DNA of 64,000 bases from Phoebastria nigripes (GCA_035582835.1 JAYKAV010000922.1:727079-791078); one strand, 5' to 3'. Positions 50,111 to 63,900 are shown, numbered from the stretch's first letter. Program-made: numbers and translations. The notes: generated by a model from the letters alone, not told the origin.

Positions 50111-52633
50111 GGTTATCAGTATCGATGGCTAGCACAGACTTCACCGTTGAGACGTTGCGCATGGAGAGTTTAACAAGACAAGGGCAGGGAAGGAAAAGAG
50201 ATTTAAGAGAGAATACAGTTCTCCTAAGTCACTCAAAAAATCAGTAGCATATTCAAGAGCAGGATTCAGGACTGCTGAATTCCAGCACAGAGCTCTGCTT
50301 GCTGGATCACCCATTGCTTGGGAAACAGCTTATTTTTGTAGCTCTGTGAACTTGGTGCGAACTTTGCATGTTTTTACAATACCATAATTTGCAGAGCTCC
50401 AGACTGAGAGCAGATGAGTCACATTGTTTAGGCAGAGAAGGATGTGCTACAGAGNCACTTCTGTAGCACAGAAAATCTCCTTTCCCTGAGGACGAAATCC
50501 TCTCTCCTCCCACAAAGCAACTAGCACGTTTCAGAACTCCACATNAACTGGCAAATACATTGCTTATTTTGGCATTTAATTTCAGCATGACTGCTTAAAG
50601 ATAATACAAAGAATTAAAGCTGTCAATATTTTTGAGTGACAAAGACAGAACTGAAACTGTTACTCTCTTTTTCCTTTTCAAGTGGCAAACATAATTTGTA
50701 TTATGTGTTGAGTATAACTTACTGCAGTGCAACGAGAAACCTTTCCAGTTTGCTTTAGCCGTATGCCCGTGCAGACACAGGCTGTGTCTCTAAACATGTT
50801 TGTGCAGCACCAGGCACCAGGAGGCCCTAATCCTCAAACAAGATTCTTCTACACTCATTATTCTGAGTGATATTTTGAAAAGTAATAGGAAAGGATGGCA
50901 TATTTAAGAGCCCCTTTAAGCTGCAGTNCAGCACAGCAATTTGAGCTGGTGCATTCTTTTCATCTATTCCCATCCAGCATTTTCCTCTTAAAGAGAAACA
51001 GGAATTTTCCAAGGAATTCAGCTTTGAAAAGTAAGTTTGCCTTTGCATGAGCAGGGGGAGGTCAGGCTCAAGAGCAGAGCTGGTGGTTCTGTGTGCAATT
51101 TCACTCCATCCTTCATGTCTGGTCAGCTTTTACCCTCCACATCACGCACTGCCCACATCTTCNCGCTGACACGCACGGTTTGAAGTATCAACCAGAACAG
51201 ATCTGTCATCATCAGAAACCCAGTCACTATGCTCAGCATCTTTACAAAGGATCTGATGCTGCTGTAAAGCATATGAAACAGCTTCAGTGCTGCAAATTCA
51301 AGTTCAGAAGAGGAAAAAAGAAGTAGCATTTCCCTTTTGGGGCAGGGGAAATTTTGGTTAGAGAGGTATATTTCAAGCAAGGACAGAGGCCAAGGAGGAA
51401 CACCAAATGATGGACTCTAGTAAAATACATCTACACCTCTAAAGGGCTACTATTAGCTTTCTCCCTACCTCTGTTTGGACCATTCCAACTAGTTTTTTCC
51501 AACATGAAGCTGATCAGGAAGCGACTAAGCCTAAGCATGAACAGTAGCCAGTTTGTGTCACTTGGCTTTCAGGATCAGTGCCTGCCTTGCTTTAATTTAT
51601 CAGTATGGACATAAACACTATATCCCTATCATTATTTAGATAACTCCATCCTGTTATCTGTTTGATTTCTTGCTCCCAGTGCTCCAGGTGAAAGGTTCAT
51701 TCTGCTTTTACAGTTAGAAATCTAATTTCCAGACTGATGATTCATAGTCAGATTATGTTCTGTGTCTTTTTTTCAACTTTTACTTTCTCTGCAACTTTCC
51801 AGTTTGAAACTCTCTTGTTTGAAAAGAGATGAAAACCATTGTATTCGATCTTTTTTAAGAGGTCTTGCCAGTGATATTAGTATTGCTCTCTTCTCTAGAA
51901 CTGCCTTGCTTAGTGTTTTGTAGGACTATGATTCCTTTCTCACAAGACTTCATGTTGGAGGCTATAATCAGTCTATAATTGACTAATACTCCATTTCCCC
52001 TCCTCCCTCATTTTAATCAATCATCCAGTGACTTACAGAAGCCATTCTTTTTATTAGTCCCTAAAGTCTTGTTTTCCTCTCAGAGAGACTTTTTTTNAAT
52101 TTGTATTTTTTTAGTGAAAATTCAATCAGAAGTCTGATTCACGTTTTAATGTATAATGTTAATGTTGAAAGCAGTATATTGATCAAGTAGCATTGCTGAA
52201 ACAGCAATCTGATTTGTGGAAGGCAAGAAAAACCCTGGGAGGATCACTGATTTGTAAAAAAAGTGAAGTGAGGGAAAAAAATCAGATGAATGAATAAGTG
52301 CAGAAAAACCAGCAAAACCCAGTTGATTTCCTTGCTAGTTTATACTTTCCTGAGCTATTATTAAGAAAGGAGGAACATGTTGCCAAAACACTGGAACAAA
52401 AGAATTTAAACATCTTTTAGAAATCTGCTGCNAATGCCCAACAGCACTTTGCCTTTTCAGGAGCAGCACATACGTTGACTATCAACACTTTCCTCAGATG
52501 GCTGAAGTCACTTCTCAGAACATGTCACTTGCATTGCAATGACCTCTCACTGTGTCCTATTGCTGTATTAGGTTATCTAGGCTATCCTTCTGCCAGCAAA
52601 GGATTGCTGAGGGTTTATGGACCTTTGCATCTT
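50111..52633. other. Non-coding DNA, no gene recognised
   Basis: No gene or classifiable repeat was recognised. N bases occur at 50455, 50545, 50928, 51164, 52097 and 52432. The longest open frame (93 codons, 50307-50588 minus) crosses N bases and looks random. Confidence 0.55.
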
Positions 52634-53093
52634 TTGTGTGTCCAGAGGAGGGTGACCAAGATGGTGAAAGGCCTCGAGGGCAAGACTTATGAGCAGTGGC
52701 TGAGGTCACTTGGCTTGTTCAGCTCGGAGAAGAGAAGGCTGAGGGGTGACCTCATCACAGTCTGCAACTTCCTCAACGGGGGCAGTGGAGGGGGAGGTGC
52801 TGATCTCCTCTCTCTGGTGACCAGCAATAGGACACGAGGAAATGGAATGAAGCTGCATCAGGGGAAGTTCAGATTGGACATTAGGAAAAGGTTCTTCACT
52901 GAGAGGGTGGTCGGTCACTGGAACAGGCTCCCCAGGGAAGTGGTCACAGCACCAAGACTGTCAGAGTTCAAGGAGCGTCTGGATGATGCTCTTAGTCATA
53001 TGATTTAGTTTTAGGTAGTCCTGCAAGGGGCAGGGAGTTGGACTCGATGATCCTTATGGGTCCCTTCCAACTTGAGATATTCTGTGATTCTAC
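52634..53093 (+). mobile_element. CR1 LINE, 5'-truncated 3' end (ORF2 C-terminus and 3' UTR)
   Basis: About 124 codons are open in frame from about 52634 to the stop at 53006-53008. They carry the CR1 ORF2 C-terminal signature: [54 protein letters not shown], then [10 protein letters not shown]. This is the region downstream of the reverse transcriptase domain in CR1, the dominant avian LINE. An 85-nt 3' UTR follows with TTGGACTCGATGATCCTTAT and the terminal ATTCTGTGATTCTAC, the octamer-like end typical of CR1. The 5' truncation is usual for CR1. I see no target duplication, which is also usual. The frame is uninterrupted, so the copy is fairly young, but it lacks the endonuclease and polymerase and is dead. 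Confidence 0.95.
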
Positions 53094-53402
53094 ACAGGGC
53101 AGGGAGAGTGAATAAGCAAAATTACAGGTACTAAACAGTTTGGTTTTCATCAGAAATATTGTAAGAATAGCTCAAGATGTCTGACAGTTGTGTTTGATGT
53201 TAACGATGCTGCTTACAAAAAAAAACATACTATGGTTCCTTCTCAATACCATCATGTTGTCATAAAAAACACACATCAAGAGAGAGGTAGCCGTGACCTT
53301 AGTTTATAACAGTAATCACCATCACCTTGTTCATGTTCCTGCAGTACCTGATTATTTTGTCCAGTTCTTGGTACATATATACATTATAGGAGACAGAAGA
53401 CG
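53094..53402. other. Non-coding spacer
   Basis: Sequence between the CR1 and a MIR-like relic. It has an A-rich run near 53216-53225 and nothing else identifiable. Confidence 0.5.
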
Positions 53403-53600
53403 ACCGGCAGTCCAATGTGTAGGGTGTGGGTTTAGGACAAGAGTGCTGGGTTTAGCAGGTGCTACCTGCTTGTGGTTTGGCCTTGGCCAAGTTACTTGGC
53501 TTCTTGGTACTTGTCTTCCACACCTGTAAAACAGAAACATCAGTAGCTCCCAANCTCCCACAGCATCATGAGGATCAATGTATTCACACGCTATAGATCA
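53403..53600 (+). repeat. MIR-like SINE relic, fairly complete
   Basis: The best MIR match in the window. In order it has AGAGTGCTGGGTTTAG (degenerate B-box side), TTGGCCAAGTTACTTGGC (MIR 'ttgggcaagttacttaa'), CACCTGTAAAACAG ('catctgtaaaatgg'), ATCAGTAGCTCCCA ('aatagtacctacc'), CATGAGGATCAATGTATTC ('gtgaggattaaatgagtt') and ACACGCTATAG ('aaagcgctt'). About 200 bp is collinear. MIR is ancient in amniotes, and this copy is a relic. Confidence 0.75.
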
Positions 53601-56600
53601 AAATAGTTATGTTACATAGATGTGATCCCAGTGGCAACTTGGATTTGCTGTTACTGCTGCACAGCCAACAAAAGATGCCAGATTCCTTGTTGTATTCTTC
53701 ATCATTAACCATTTGATAGTTATCAGATCCAGTCATAGACCTTTTATTGCTGAGCTAAAGCGATTCTCCAGCTTTAAGCTTGAGGAATTCACCGTGAATT
53801 TCTATTTCCTGCTTTAGTCTTCAAAACTGACAATTGGGGGAAAACAGTACTTTTTTCTTTGGCTTTGAACTGTGAAAGTCTAGGATGAAAATTACTAAGA
53901 GATGGGAAAATTAGGATCTTCCAAAGGCGGACTCTGTTTCAGACTACAGCTATATTTTAATATTACATTGCAACACTGGTATAAAATGCAGTACAAGATA
54001 TTACCATATACTAGTTTACCGGTGGAACTAAAATGTGAAAAAAGTTATTTGCTGTTAATAATAGTACCACTTTGAGACAAAAGGTGGTAGGCGTAAGAGA
54101 AGTCACAGAATAAATGCCAGACTGTAAACTAATATTTATTACAGTTCACTGACTACTTCAAATTATTTTGAGTTTTCAGTATTTCTCAAATCCAGTTGTT
54201 TCTTTAAATGAGTGAAAGCATTTAACCAAGGATATTCAATGAATTCTCTGCATGATAAGATCAGGACAAGTCCATATTTGAATTTTGAACATGCTAGTGT
54301 GTGTTATAATTTGGTTTCATAAGCTGGATCTTATCTATTAAAATAAACACATTAATAAAATGTGGCAAGAAGGATATGAATATATGAATATAAAGCCATG
54401 ATAGACATTTTTCTGTTGCAAGCTGTTTATTTCTGGAGATCAAGTCTTCAAGAAGATTAAAAATGCTGGAGAGATGATTAAGCCAAAAAACTAATAGGCA
54501 CAGGCTTAAGAAGATGCTGATACGATAGAGGAATATTAGCAATGCTGCAAACTAGCACACAGAGCCAGATTGTCCTTGGTCCTCATGTGGGTGTGCGGTA
54601 TAGCAACATTGCAAAGAGCCTCCTCTTCTCATGGTGCTCATGTCCAGGGTCTGAAGCATGCACTCCATGGGGGTAGTGCAGGGTGACCCTGTTGCATCTC
54701 GGTATGGGAAGGGCAAGAAGGGAGCTCGTGGCTCACCAGGCTATTGCCATTCTTGAGGCTCTGTCTTGGCTGCTGTGAGTCTGTGTAAGCAATGGTGTAG
54801 GCTTGTGATGAAATCCCTCAATCTAGTCCCTGGGAAATAGCAGCTACGGGGAGTGGAGACTGTGCCAAGGAGTTTTGCAGAGCCTGTTCTTGTGCTGTAC
54901 GTAAGCCTGGTCTTTGTACAAAAGGAGTCATATTGACCAGGCGTGGCACTGATAATATTTTGCCTCTTGTATTCTGCTCTCCCTTGGAAGCACAATGTTT
55001 TGATTTGTTATTTGTGAACACTTACAACAGTGTGTCTTCGTGCCTATCAGCCAGTGCACCAGGAGCACTTGGCAGTGAGTTTGTTCCTTGGGACATCCAA
55101 GGATTTCTTTCTTCATTCAGCCAGTGCCAGGACAAGAGGTAGCACTCATCATTTTTTTTTTTTTTTTCAGAAGTTCATTATAAAATGAAGAAAACAGCCT
55201 GAAAGATTTGATATAGATACAAAGATGTACCTACTGCTTTTTTCACCTGTGGTTATTAAAAGCCTGGGGAAAAAAACAGCAAAAAATGTTTTCTATAATT
55301 AAATGTGTTTACTTCGCCCATTGGGAGTTCTTCATGTATTGTCGCTTTCACTGTATTTAGTTTGCAGTCCTGATCACAAGCAATCAAAATCATACATTTA
55401 CCTTCAGAATCAAAACAGGAGACTTTTGAAACATTAGACTTTTAGATTATTACATTTGCATGCTAGTTAAGAGTTGGTAGGATGCTTTCAAGCTTTTCCC
55501 TTTAATCAGAAGCTCTACAAAAGTTGTCCTTTGTAGGGTGAAAGCCTAAATGCCTCCAAAAATCAGGCATTTCCGGGAGCTGGAGTTTTAACAAGAGCAT
55601 CATATGTTACTAAAGCCATGTAATATTACAGGTGCCAGAAACTACTGTGGAGCATTAGATTGTTAAAGAGCTTGGGGGCATCACTGCAAAACTGAGAGTC
55701 AGTCCTGGGTCTATGTTAGCATCTCAGAGCACTACAAGCAGATCAGAAGATCAAAGCAGCCACTACAGAGGTCCCTAAATCCACACAGTAAGTGTCTCAA
55801 GGATTTTACTTGGGACTAGGCTTTGGACCGAACTTCTCTACCATATACATGGTTTAAAGGCTGTCAGCCTGAGAGGATATGGATGGATAAGGAGAAGGAA
55901 GGAAGGGAAGTGGGTAGTGACACATGCTAAAAAGGTCTGGGAGGTACACGATCTGTTCTTTTTCTTTTGCATTTTGAAAGAAAATTTTTCAACCTATGTG
56001 CTCAATAAATAAGTCAAAACACCTTCTCTGTGAGAATCCAGTAACTCAGGGGACAGTTGCCTTTCCCTGGAACTTGCTCATCGACAGCGCGTGACAGATA
56101 TAGGACTTTCCTGTAATAATTTATGAGTACCATATGTTGGCCTNGTTATTTTGGTTATCGTGTTTACAGTATAAATATGTTGGGTTACCCAACAAGGTGT
56201 TGTCCAGATTCAAATGGGAAAAGAATGGGTTGAGATGGCTCTCACCTCCCCCTCCAGAACAATCTAGTGTCATTAGAGGCCTGCTGGTAGGGTTTGTTTG
56301 GCCTCTGGGGAGCCTTCAAAACTAAGATGTTCAGAAATAGTAGATTTAGTAGACAAAGAAGGAGAAAGAAGTGATGTGGTATTTTAAAAGGTTGTTTTCT
56401 AGTGAAGGAANCACCACCAAACAAACACAGGGGATAGGCCTGGTAGGTGCCTCAAGAAGATAGTCTTGTCTAGGTCACCACTATCACAAGGAAAAAACTG
56501 ATCAATTCACATAAAATAAATCAAATCAGGATTGAAGTGATGTATTGATCTATTAATGGTTTTTAATTAACTGGCAAGCAGTAAATTATATGTTCAGGAT

Positions 56601-56710
56601 CTCTATCAGCAGTGTACAGATAAGCCACAATATTGGAGAGTTAAGAAATGTTAATATACACCTAGAAATTTCTACACACCTTTCTACAACTATTTCTATA
56701 AAGTCCTAAA

Positions 56711-56761
56711 CATATATACACACACACTCACACTCACTCACAGTCACACACACACACACAC
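56711..56761. repeat. (AC)n / (ACTC)n microsatellite
   Basis: Interrupted CA repeats with ACTC and ACAGTC variants, then a C-run at 56761-56766. Confidence 0.92.
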
Positions 56762-57500
56762 CCCCCGAGCAACCACCTCCCTCTTCCTGGAGAGCGGGTC
56801 CCTCTCCTTGCTTACTGTTAAGCCATGGGTGCTCCAGCTTCACGGCCAACTGTGCTGCCCTGACAATCTGCTAATCTACCTGCCGATGAGAAAACCACAC
56901 ACACTGACACCCACACACCCCAGATGTGGGTACTTGTTGACCCCACACTGTGAGCCCATTAGTTGGGTGCAGGCTCTTCATGGTGTCCGGCAAGGAGGAC
57001 GCTCTGTTGGGCCTCAGATGGAGGTTGTGATGTTGATGGGACAACTTCTGGCAGTGTCAAACCCGGGTTGTCTCTCTCCCTGTCCCCATGACAAAGCATC
57101 TCCCCACTGTTATGGATTTTCATGCTTCTTTTAAACTTCTTTTCAAGATCACCCTTTTGTTTCAAAAGGCTTTGTAATTCCCTGGTTACTCTTTAATCCA
57201 GCTGGTGGTTGTCTTCCTCCTTTGCACGATCACTGTCAGGCAACCACCTGCTGAGGTTTTGGGTTCTCCTTTTNCACAGACTGTTTATGAGCACCCACAC
57301 ACACCACTGTGAGTGACACATGGTGATCTTACAGAAAGGCAGGAAACTCAGTAAGAGAGATGTTTGTGTCAACTCACTGAAAAATCTTTTTTTTTTTTTT
57401 CTTTTAAAGCTTATTCATGCAGCTAAAAATGTAAGTATGTATACATATCAACTACTATTATAAATTAAGTATTTTATTGTCATTACACATTATAAATATT

Positions 57501-57532
57501 TATGTATATATACATATATATACACACACACA
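57501..57532. repeat. (TA)n-(CA)n simple repeat
   Basis: Alternating TATG/TATA followed by CACACACACA. Confidence 0.9.
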
Positions 57533-57871
57533 AAGGAGTCTGGCAATTACAAATTCCATTGGCTTCAAACTTCTGAAGGGGAAAAAGTAAAGCGAGATAA
57601 ACCAGTTGGATCAGGAGAGTGAAATAAGCCGATACAGANGTTATTAACCTGAAGTTAGAGTTTAAAAGGCCAAGACCTGAGGTGAGCATACTCAGAGATA
57701 CTAAAAAAGAGGATAGAGACATAGATAATCCTAGAACCACAGCATAACGAATCTTTCTAATATATAGCAGGACATAAAGGCCTCCTAGCGTGAGGCTCAG
57801 TGTACACACATACATGGAACCGATGATCTGTTTAGGCCACAAAAGTTAAGGGAAGAGCAAAGACACAAACC

Positions 57872-57975
57872 TGGTAAGTAAATAAGTTGCTGAAGGCCAC
57901 TTCGTGGAGTCAATGGTAGAGCCACTCATCTCCTGAGCTTCGGGCTCGCATCCTGCCTGTGGCTCCATACATCTT
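57872..57975 (-). repeat. MIR-like SINE relic
   Basis: On the plus strand the order TAAGTTGCTGAAGGCCAC, GAGTCAATGGTAGAGCC, ATCTCCTGAGCTTCGGGCTC, CATCCTGCCTGTGGCTCC follows the antisense MIR layout ('aacttgcccaaggtcac', 'gagtcagtggcagagcc', 'tctcctgactcc', 'agtcctgtgctc'). The GAGTCAATGGTAGAGCC match is the strongest part. Confidence 0.6.
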
Positions 57976-60900
57976 TAGACAGCATGATCTGTGGGGATTA
58001 GTAAAGTGGAGAACTGTAGGCAAGGAGGACAACNTGACCAACACTGATGTCACTTGGCTACTGCAAAACTTACAGTAAGGGAGAATATTGTGTCCCAGTG
58101 GAAAATTCTGCAGTGCAACTGGGTGAGTGTTCATTACAGCTGTACTTCATTATAAAGTTTGCCTGATTATTGCAATCACTCTGAAGATCTCTTGAATGAC
58201 CGAGGTGACTCTATCATTTCTGATTGGTGGCTGAGAGGCAATTTTGAAGTTTCTAGAACAAACAGGAAGGAAATTATATTTATTTTAGGACTGTGACTCA
58301 GCAATGGATCAGCAAAACCAAAAATGCATTTTTTCTAGTCATCAGTGAAGCAAGAGGTGGGGTTTCACTGAAAATTTTATGTCCTGGTCTTTTTTCTCTT
58401 TCACAGATACTTTTCTTGTATCGATATCTTAACATTGGCCAAAATAACTTCTAATACCAATGTAAATAATACAGCAGGGAAGGTAGCCTCCAAATTTCAA
58501 GATTTGCAATAATTTGATTGTAAAACACTCTTTTCTTTGCTTGTAAAAAGCTCTCTCCCTCTAATTTTTATTTTATGCAGCCTTTAAGACTAGAATAAAA
58601 AAACATACAGGGAGCTTATTAGCTTCTTTTAAACTCTTAAAGATTTTAATCTACATTATAGATTATATATCCTGCCCAAGATAAACAAAGAAGCAAAACA
58701 TATCCAAACTGTGCTATAGGATTTACATAATTAGAAAATACTTTCCTACTTATCCAGTAATAAGATCATGAAAGTGGTATAAAAATGGAAATACCATGTA
58801 GTTGAGAATGTTGCTGTTGTTCTATTTTGTAAGTCCATACTTTGCAACAGAGGCCAAGGTGCATGAAGTGTGAAGTTCTTGGCTTGTCCAGTTTGATGAC
58901 CTCGCTGTCTCCAGCATCCCATGCTTTGTGGCATTACACAATAATGTAAGGATGATATAATGTCCAATTCTTTAGAATCAGCTTTAATTTTAATTCTCTC
59001 TTGTGCCATCATCATATAGCAAGTCTCCTTTTTGAAAGACTGCTTTCTCTGAACAATAGCTGTGTGTCTTTTTTCCCAAAATTCAAATAATAGACATCAG
59101 GAGATTAGAAAGGGATGCAAACCTGCACACCTCAGAGTATCAGCTGATCTCTGTCTTTCACATAGAGAAGATGGGAAAAAACTTTCTTATGGGCATCATT
59201 ACCCTTAAGCTGCCTCCAGCACAATTTTTTTTACTTTCTTTGGTCCTGTTCATTGCTGAAGACACATGACAGAGAAATTAGTAACAATAAAAATATTTTA
59301 ATAGAAAGTTTTCAAAGATTAATTATTTCTATAAAATGAAATTTGTTATTTATAAGTTGCTCATCACTAAGTCTAGGGACACTGTATATTAGGTGAAATA
59401 TGATTTCCAGTTATGGAACATATACAATATGACTGAACACATTTTCATTAATTGTATTAAACTAGGATTTTATTGAAGCCATGCTCCACTTTTAGGACAT
59501 GGTGATAAAACTATAGGTTATTAAGTTGACAATAACTCACAGGAAAAGTTTCCATAGCTTCAGTTTAATTCCCAATTATTTTTAAAATTATTTAATTTTT
59601 CCATGGATGATAGATCCTTTACTACTGCCAGGATCTTGTGAAAGCCATCCCTGCAGTACTGTTATGTCTCAAAACTTTTCTTTCCTGAAGCTAACATTAG
59701 GTGTTTTGCATTTGTAGATTGGATATTTGGGGAATGTGAGTACTGAGCTTATCTGTAAAGTTTTTTAATCATCCAGACTCTTCTTTAGCGATCAGTCTGA
59801 GAATATTCCATTATGCCATCCTGCAGCAATTGTTTAAAGCTCTCTGTAGAAAACATGAACCTGGTTGGAGACCACAATTAGTAATTGATCATTGCTTCTA
59901 AAGGAATCACTTGTGAGTCTATTTTTACAGATGCTTTTGATATGATTAAGAATTGCATGAATGATCCTTGAAATCTTCACTTTAATCTTCCCTATTAAAT
60001 TATCACTCTGCTGTTTTAATACTTACCACACTGTGTTGTAGTAGCAGATGGATGTATTGCTCACAGCTGGGCTGGAAGCATGTTCTATGTAACAAGGTTA
60101 TCCCCAATTCTTCATTAGATGAATAATCAGGAAGGCAAGATTAGCAAAGTTAGATTTAGTGCTTTGTTTGGGCATTGCAAATATGTGAAATCTGTATTTG
60201 TACATTCCACCAGTCCTACCATTACCTGCAGAATTTATGATTTTTTTTCACCAGGAAATGAAAAAGAAATGAAGGTGAAGGCAATCACCTAGCATCAGCC
60301 CTCCAGACCAGTTTCAGATGGCATTATTCAGGTTTTCATCTAGTGAGCAGCCCCATTTCGCTTTTCCCAAGACTCACCTAGTTTGATTGCTTTTGAATCT
60401 GCATTCAGCAGTCACAGCCTGAGTGTTTTAGCACTCAGAATGAGACTTGGCAACTTTTGCACATTACCTCTCTGTGTCTAACATCCATGCTAAGCTCACG
60501 ATTAGCATGGCATAGGCCATCTATGAAATTTTAAGTGCTAGTTGGCAGCAGGATGACCAAAATTTGGCTCATGGTTCTTATCTTTGACATACAGAATAAC
60601 GAAGTGATTACAGAAAAACAGTGTTATATTTAGAGAAGGAAGGAGGGCTTATTTCTATGTCTGAAGCCTCAAAATCGTAACAGCAGGTCTTACCCAGTGG
60701 AAGAGCAGTCTCAGAACAGATGGACTACAGCAGTCCTCTGATCTGTGTTGGACAGTAAGTGGAACAGATTTCAAAGATGCAAAGACAAGACTGACTAAAA
60801 AGGTGTTTGAGCCATAAAGATAAAATGGTAGTGTCATTCACAAGGAAAAATATCTATTACTTAGATACTTAGACTTTGCATTTACATAGAAGATCTACTG

Positions 60901-63900
60901 GTTCTATTCTACCTACCTTCTTTTCTTCTTACAGAGAAGTTCCTAAAGAGAAAAAAAATATAATTAAGCAACAGCATTTACAGTTCTACAGAAAAAGCTA
61001 TTTTTCCTGTTATGGGAATGTGAGAGAATCTAAGTTTCAGAGTAACCTAAAAATGCTTGAGTGCTATATCATCCTCATCAGCATCAAAGCAATTCCTGTC
61101 CAGGGGATCATTGTGAATGACAAGAAAATTATGTGTATGAAAAAATCCACCAAAAAAGTCAATGTTATGTGATGAACTTGTATCAAGCCTGTCCATGTCA
61201 GACAGAGCCTTTCTAAGAGATTTGTTTCTTCCTAGACTTTGGTCTTATGTTTAAAAAATATATATGTATTTTATAGTTAGTTAGTGCAGTATTAATGCAC
61301 TTCAATGTTTTATATCTTCCTGAAAGATGTATGAAAGGGTGTGGGATGAGTGTTATAGATTTCCTTGTGCATTCTGTACACTATACAAAGAAGAAAAGAT
61401 TCAAATGGAAATATCTGCTCTTCATTAACGACACCTAGGGTATGACTGCCATTTGAGGACAAATCGAAATAAAAGCATGCAAATCCCTCTCACCCCTAAC
61501 ATATATAGGGTGCTTTATTGATAGAGAATTTCAGTAGGGTTCACACTGAGTCCTTATGGTTCCTGGGTCATTTCTTCTGCATGCAAAGGTTATTTGTCAC
61601 TTCCAGAAGAACCACACACTCTGGAGTCAATATCATAACAAATCTGAAGGGAATGCTTTTAGTTTTCCCGCTGCTGGAGTGAATTGCCCACCTGCATGTC
61701 CAACAGATCAATGTGAATCTGCACAAAGATGAACATGTTTATGAGAAGAATTCTTATTGACTTGAAGATAGAGCATTAGGGAGTGGTCTTAAAAACATGA
61801 ATACCTCCACTTTACTGATTGTGAGTGGCCTGGGTCTCCTTTTAGCTACATTCCAGTGTTGAATTTTGTCTATGTCTGAATTTGCAAATGTTACACCATT
61901 TTCTAAAACTATGAATAAGTTTCTAATGTGTGTGATCTAAAGCTTGATCTCAGTCATTCATTCTTCCATTTGATTGGTACTCACTCACTCATTTCTATAC
62001 CAATCATCCAATTTAAGAAGAATTAGAGGAACTTGTTTATTCAAACAGTAGGTAAAATAATACAACTGATTCACAAATATTTTAGTGAATGTTAGGTCTA
62101 AGTGTGACATGCTAAATTTTGCCAGGTCCTATGCTTTCGTTTTCATGAGTGTACAACAACTACTGGGTACTTCTGACATGGCTTGGATCTCCAAAGTCTG
62201 CCTGACTCAATGAATACTTTGTACTTGAAGCATATTGTTAGTTATTGATTTCACGTGTCATGAGTGATGAGAAACAATATGACAGGACATGTAATATTAG
62301 GTGATGTAACACAGAGCATGATCAAATCTCTTAGCTTCTCAAACAGTTGGCTTTTCTGTCTTTCTGCAAGCCTTCTTGGCTCATATGTCTTCATGTCACC
62401 TCCAAAATTTGGAGGACAACAAATGTTTGCCTTCACTTCTCTGGTTTGGAAGATAGTAAGTGGCTGCTAGGAGTTGAAGCTAGTGCATCCCTGGCTAACA
62501 TAAATATTTGCAGAAAGAAATTTCTTCCTGAACTGACTACCCTAACTTGGGACAACTGGGCTTCTGTTGACTCTTCACTCCATCAGGCCCTGGGATGTTT
62601 TCCCTGGTACCTCCGAGCTCATAACCCGTAGTCCAAGGGATCCCTCCTCCCACCCCATTCTGGTCCAGTTTACTCCAGAGGATGTTTGCCATACAAAAAC
62701 CAAGTAAAGGCTGCTAGGAGCCTCACTTACATAAAAAAAAAATCCTTTGAAAGAGTAGCTCAGAGGAGTGATCCGTCCAATTCCCCTCAGCTGCGGGCTG
62801 AGTCACTCAGCAAAGTAAGTAGGGAGAAATATCCCCTGGCCAAAAGTCATAGGAAAAATGCCACTCCATCAAGAGTTAGGATCTGCCTCCTGTACTCCAT
62901 CTCTGCCTGCTCACCAGGTGATGGGTTTGAAGGACCAAATGACAGAGGGTTTGAACTGCAGCTTCTCCTTGTATAAGTCTCCATACCAGTCTTTGTTACT
63001 GTCACCTGACCTCTGTACTCTGTCCTGTCAGTCTCCCATGTGGCTGTTTGTTCCACCATGAATCATTTTACTGCCCAGCTAATGAAATTACCTGAAACTC
63101 AAGCTTACNTATCCCATGAATTTCTAAGTGCTGAAATTCCAGTTTCCTGCCTAATTGTTGGTGTCTCTGGCATCCCCTAGACAAGTTCTATAATTATCTT
63201 ATGCATTTTTAATTGAAAAAAATCTGTACCCTCTAGAAATGTAAAATTTTTAAAGACTAGTAATCTCAAACAAACTTAAATTAAATAAGACAGAGGTACT
63301 TTACTGCCTGTATTGTTTATATTTAATGAAAGAGAACACATTTCCTTAATTTATNTGAAGCCAACACAATCTCCTCTCTCTTGCACTGGAGTGTTGCAGA
63401 ATTTAGGTCAAGTATACCAAGCAGTAAACAGGGCTTTGCAAATAATCACATGGAATAGCTCACGAGAAATAGCCCATAGTAGTCACATTAATCAACTAAG
63501 CTATTCTTTGGCTTCCACTGTAATGCAGTAGATCCCAAGGTTCCCAATACACCACATGCTGTGCAGAGGCGCAAGAAAAAGGAGGTCCCTGTTCCAAAAG
63601 TTTTAATGTTAACAATATGGCCAAAAACAGTGGATAAATTGAGCAACGTAACCAAGAGGTGCAAGACAGAAAGTTTTCCAAGGAAAATAAGGTTTCTTTA
63701 CCGCCAGCTGGGACTCACTAGAATTTGACTAGCTCAAGTTATATATTCCCCTGTGTTAAAACTCCATGCAGTGGGTTTTGAGGTCCCGGTTCCATGGGTG
63801 ATGGGGCCAGACATGAACACCACTGCGTGCCGCTGGGTAGGGGGTCGTGGATCAGCTCCCCTCCCACTGTTGGGTGGCTGTGTTTGCCAAGAAGCAGGAT

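Larger units (their letters stand above)
53601..57871. other. Non-coding DNA, no gene recognised
   Basis: No gene was recognised. It contains a 16-T run followed by CAG near 55153-55171, an (AC)n microsatellite at 56711-56761 and a (TA)n/(CA)n patch at 57501-57532. The minus-strand open frame at 57483-57842 (119 codons, one N) is hydrophobic but matches nothing I know and ends in the simple repeat. Confidence 0.55.

Noticed and set aside
55151..55172. A poly-T tract followed by CAG as a splice acceptor or SINE tail
   Set aside because: No open frame or repeat body adjoins it. Poly-T followed by CAG is common by chance.
57483..57842. A hydrophobic 119-codon minus-strand frame that could be a membrane protein
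   Set aside because: It contains an N, ends in a (TA)n/(CA)n repeat and matches no family. AT-rich DNA easily gives hydrophobic frames.
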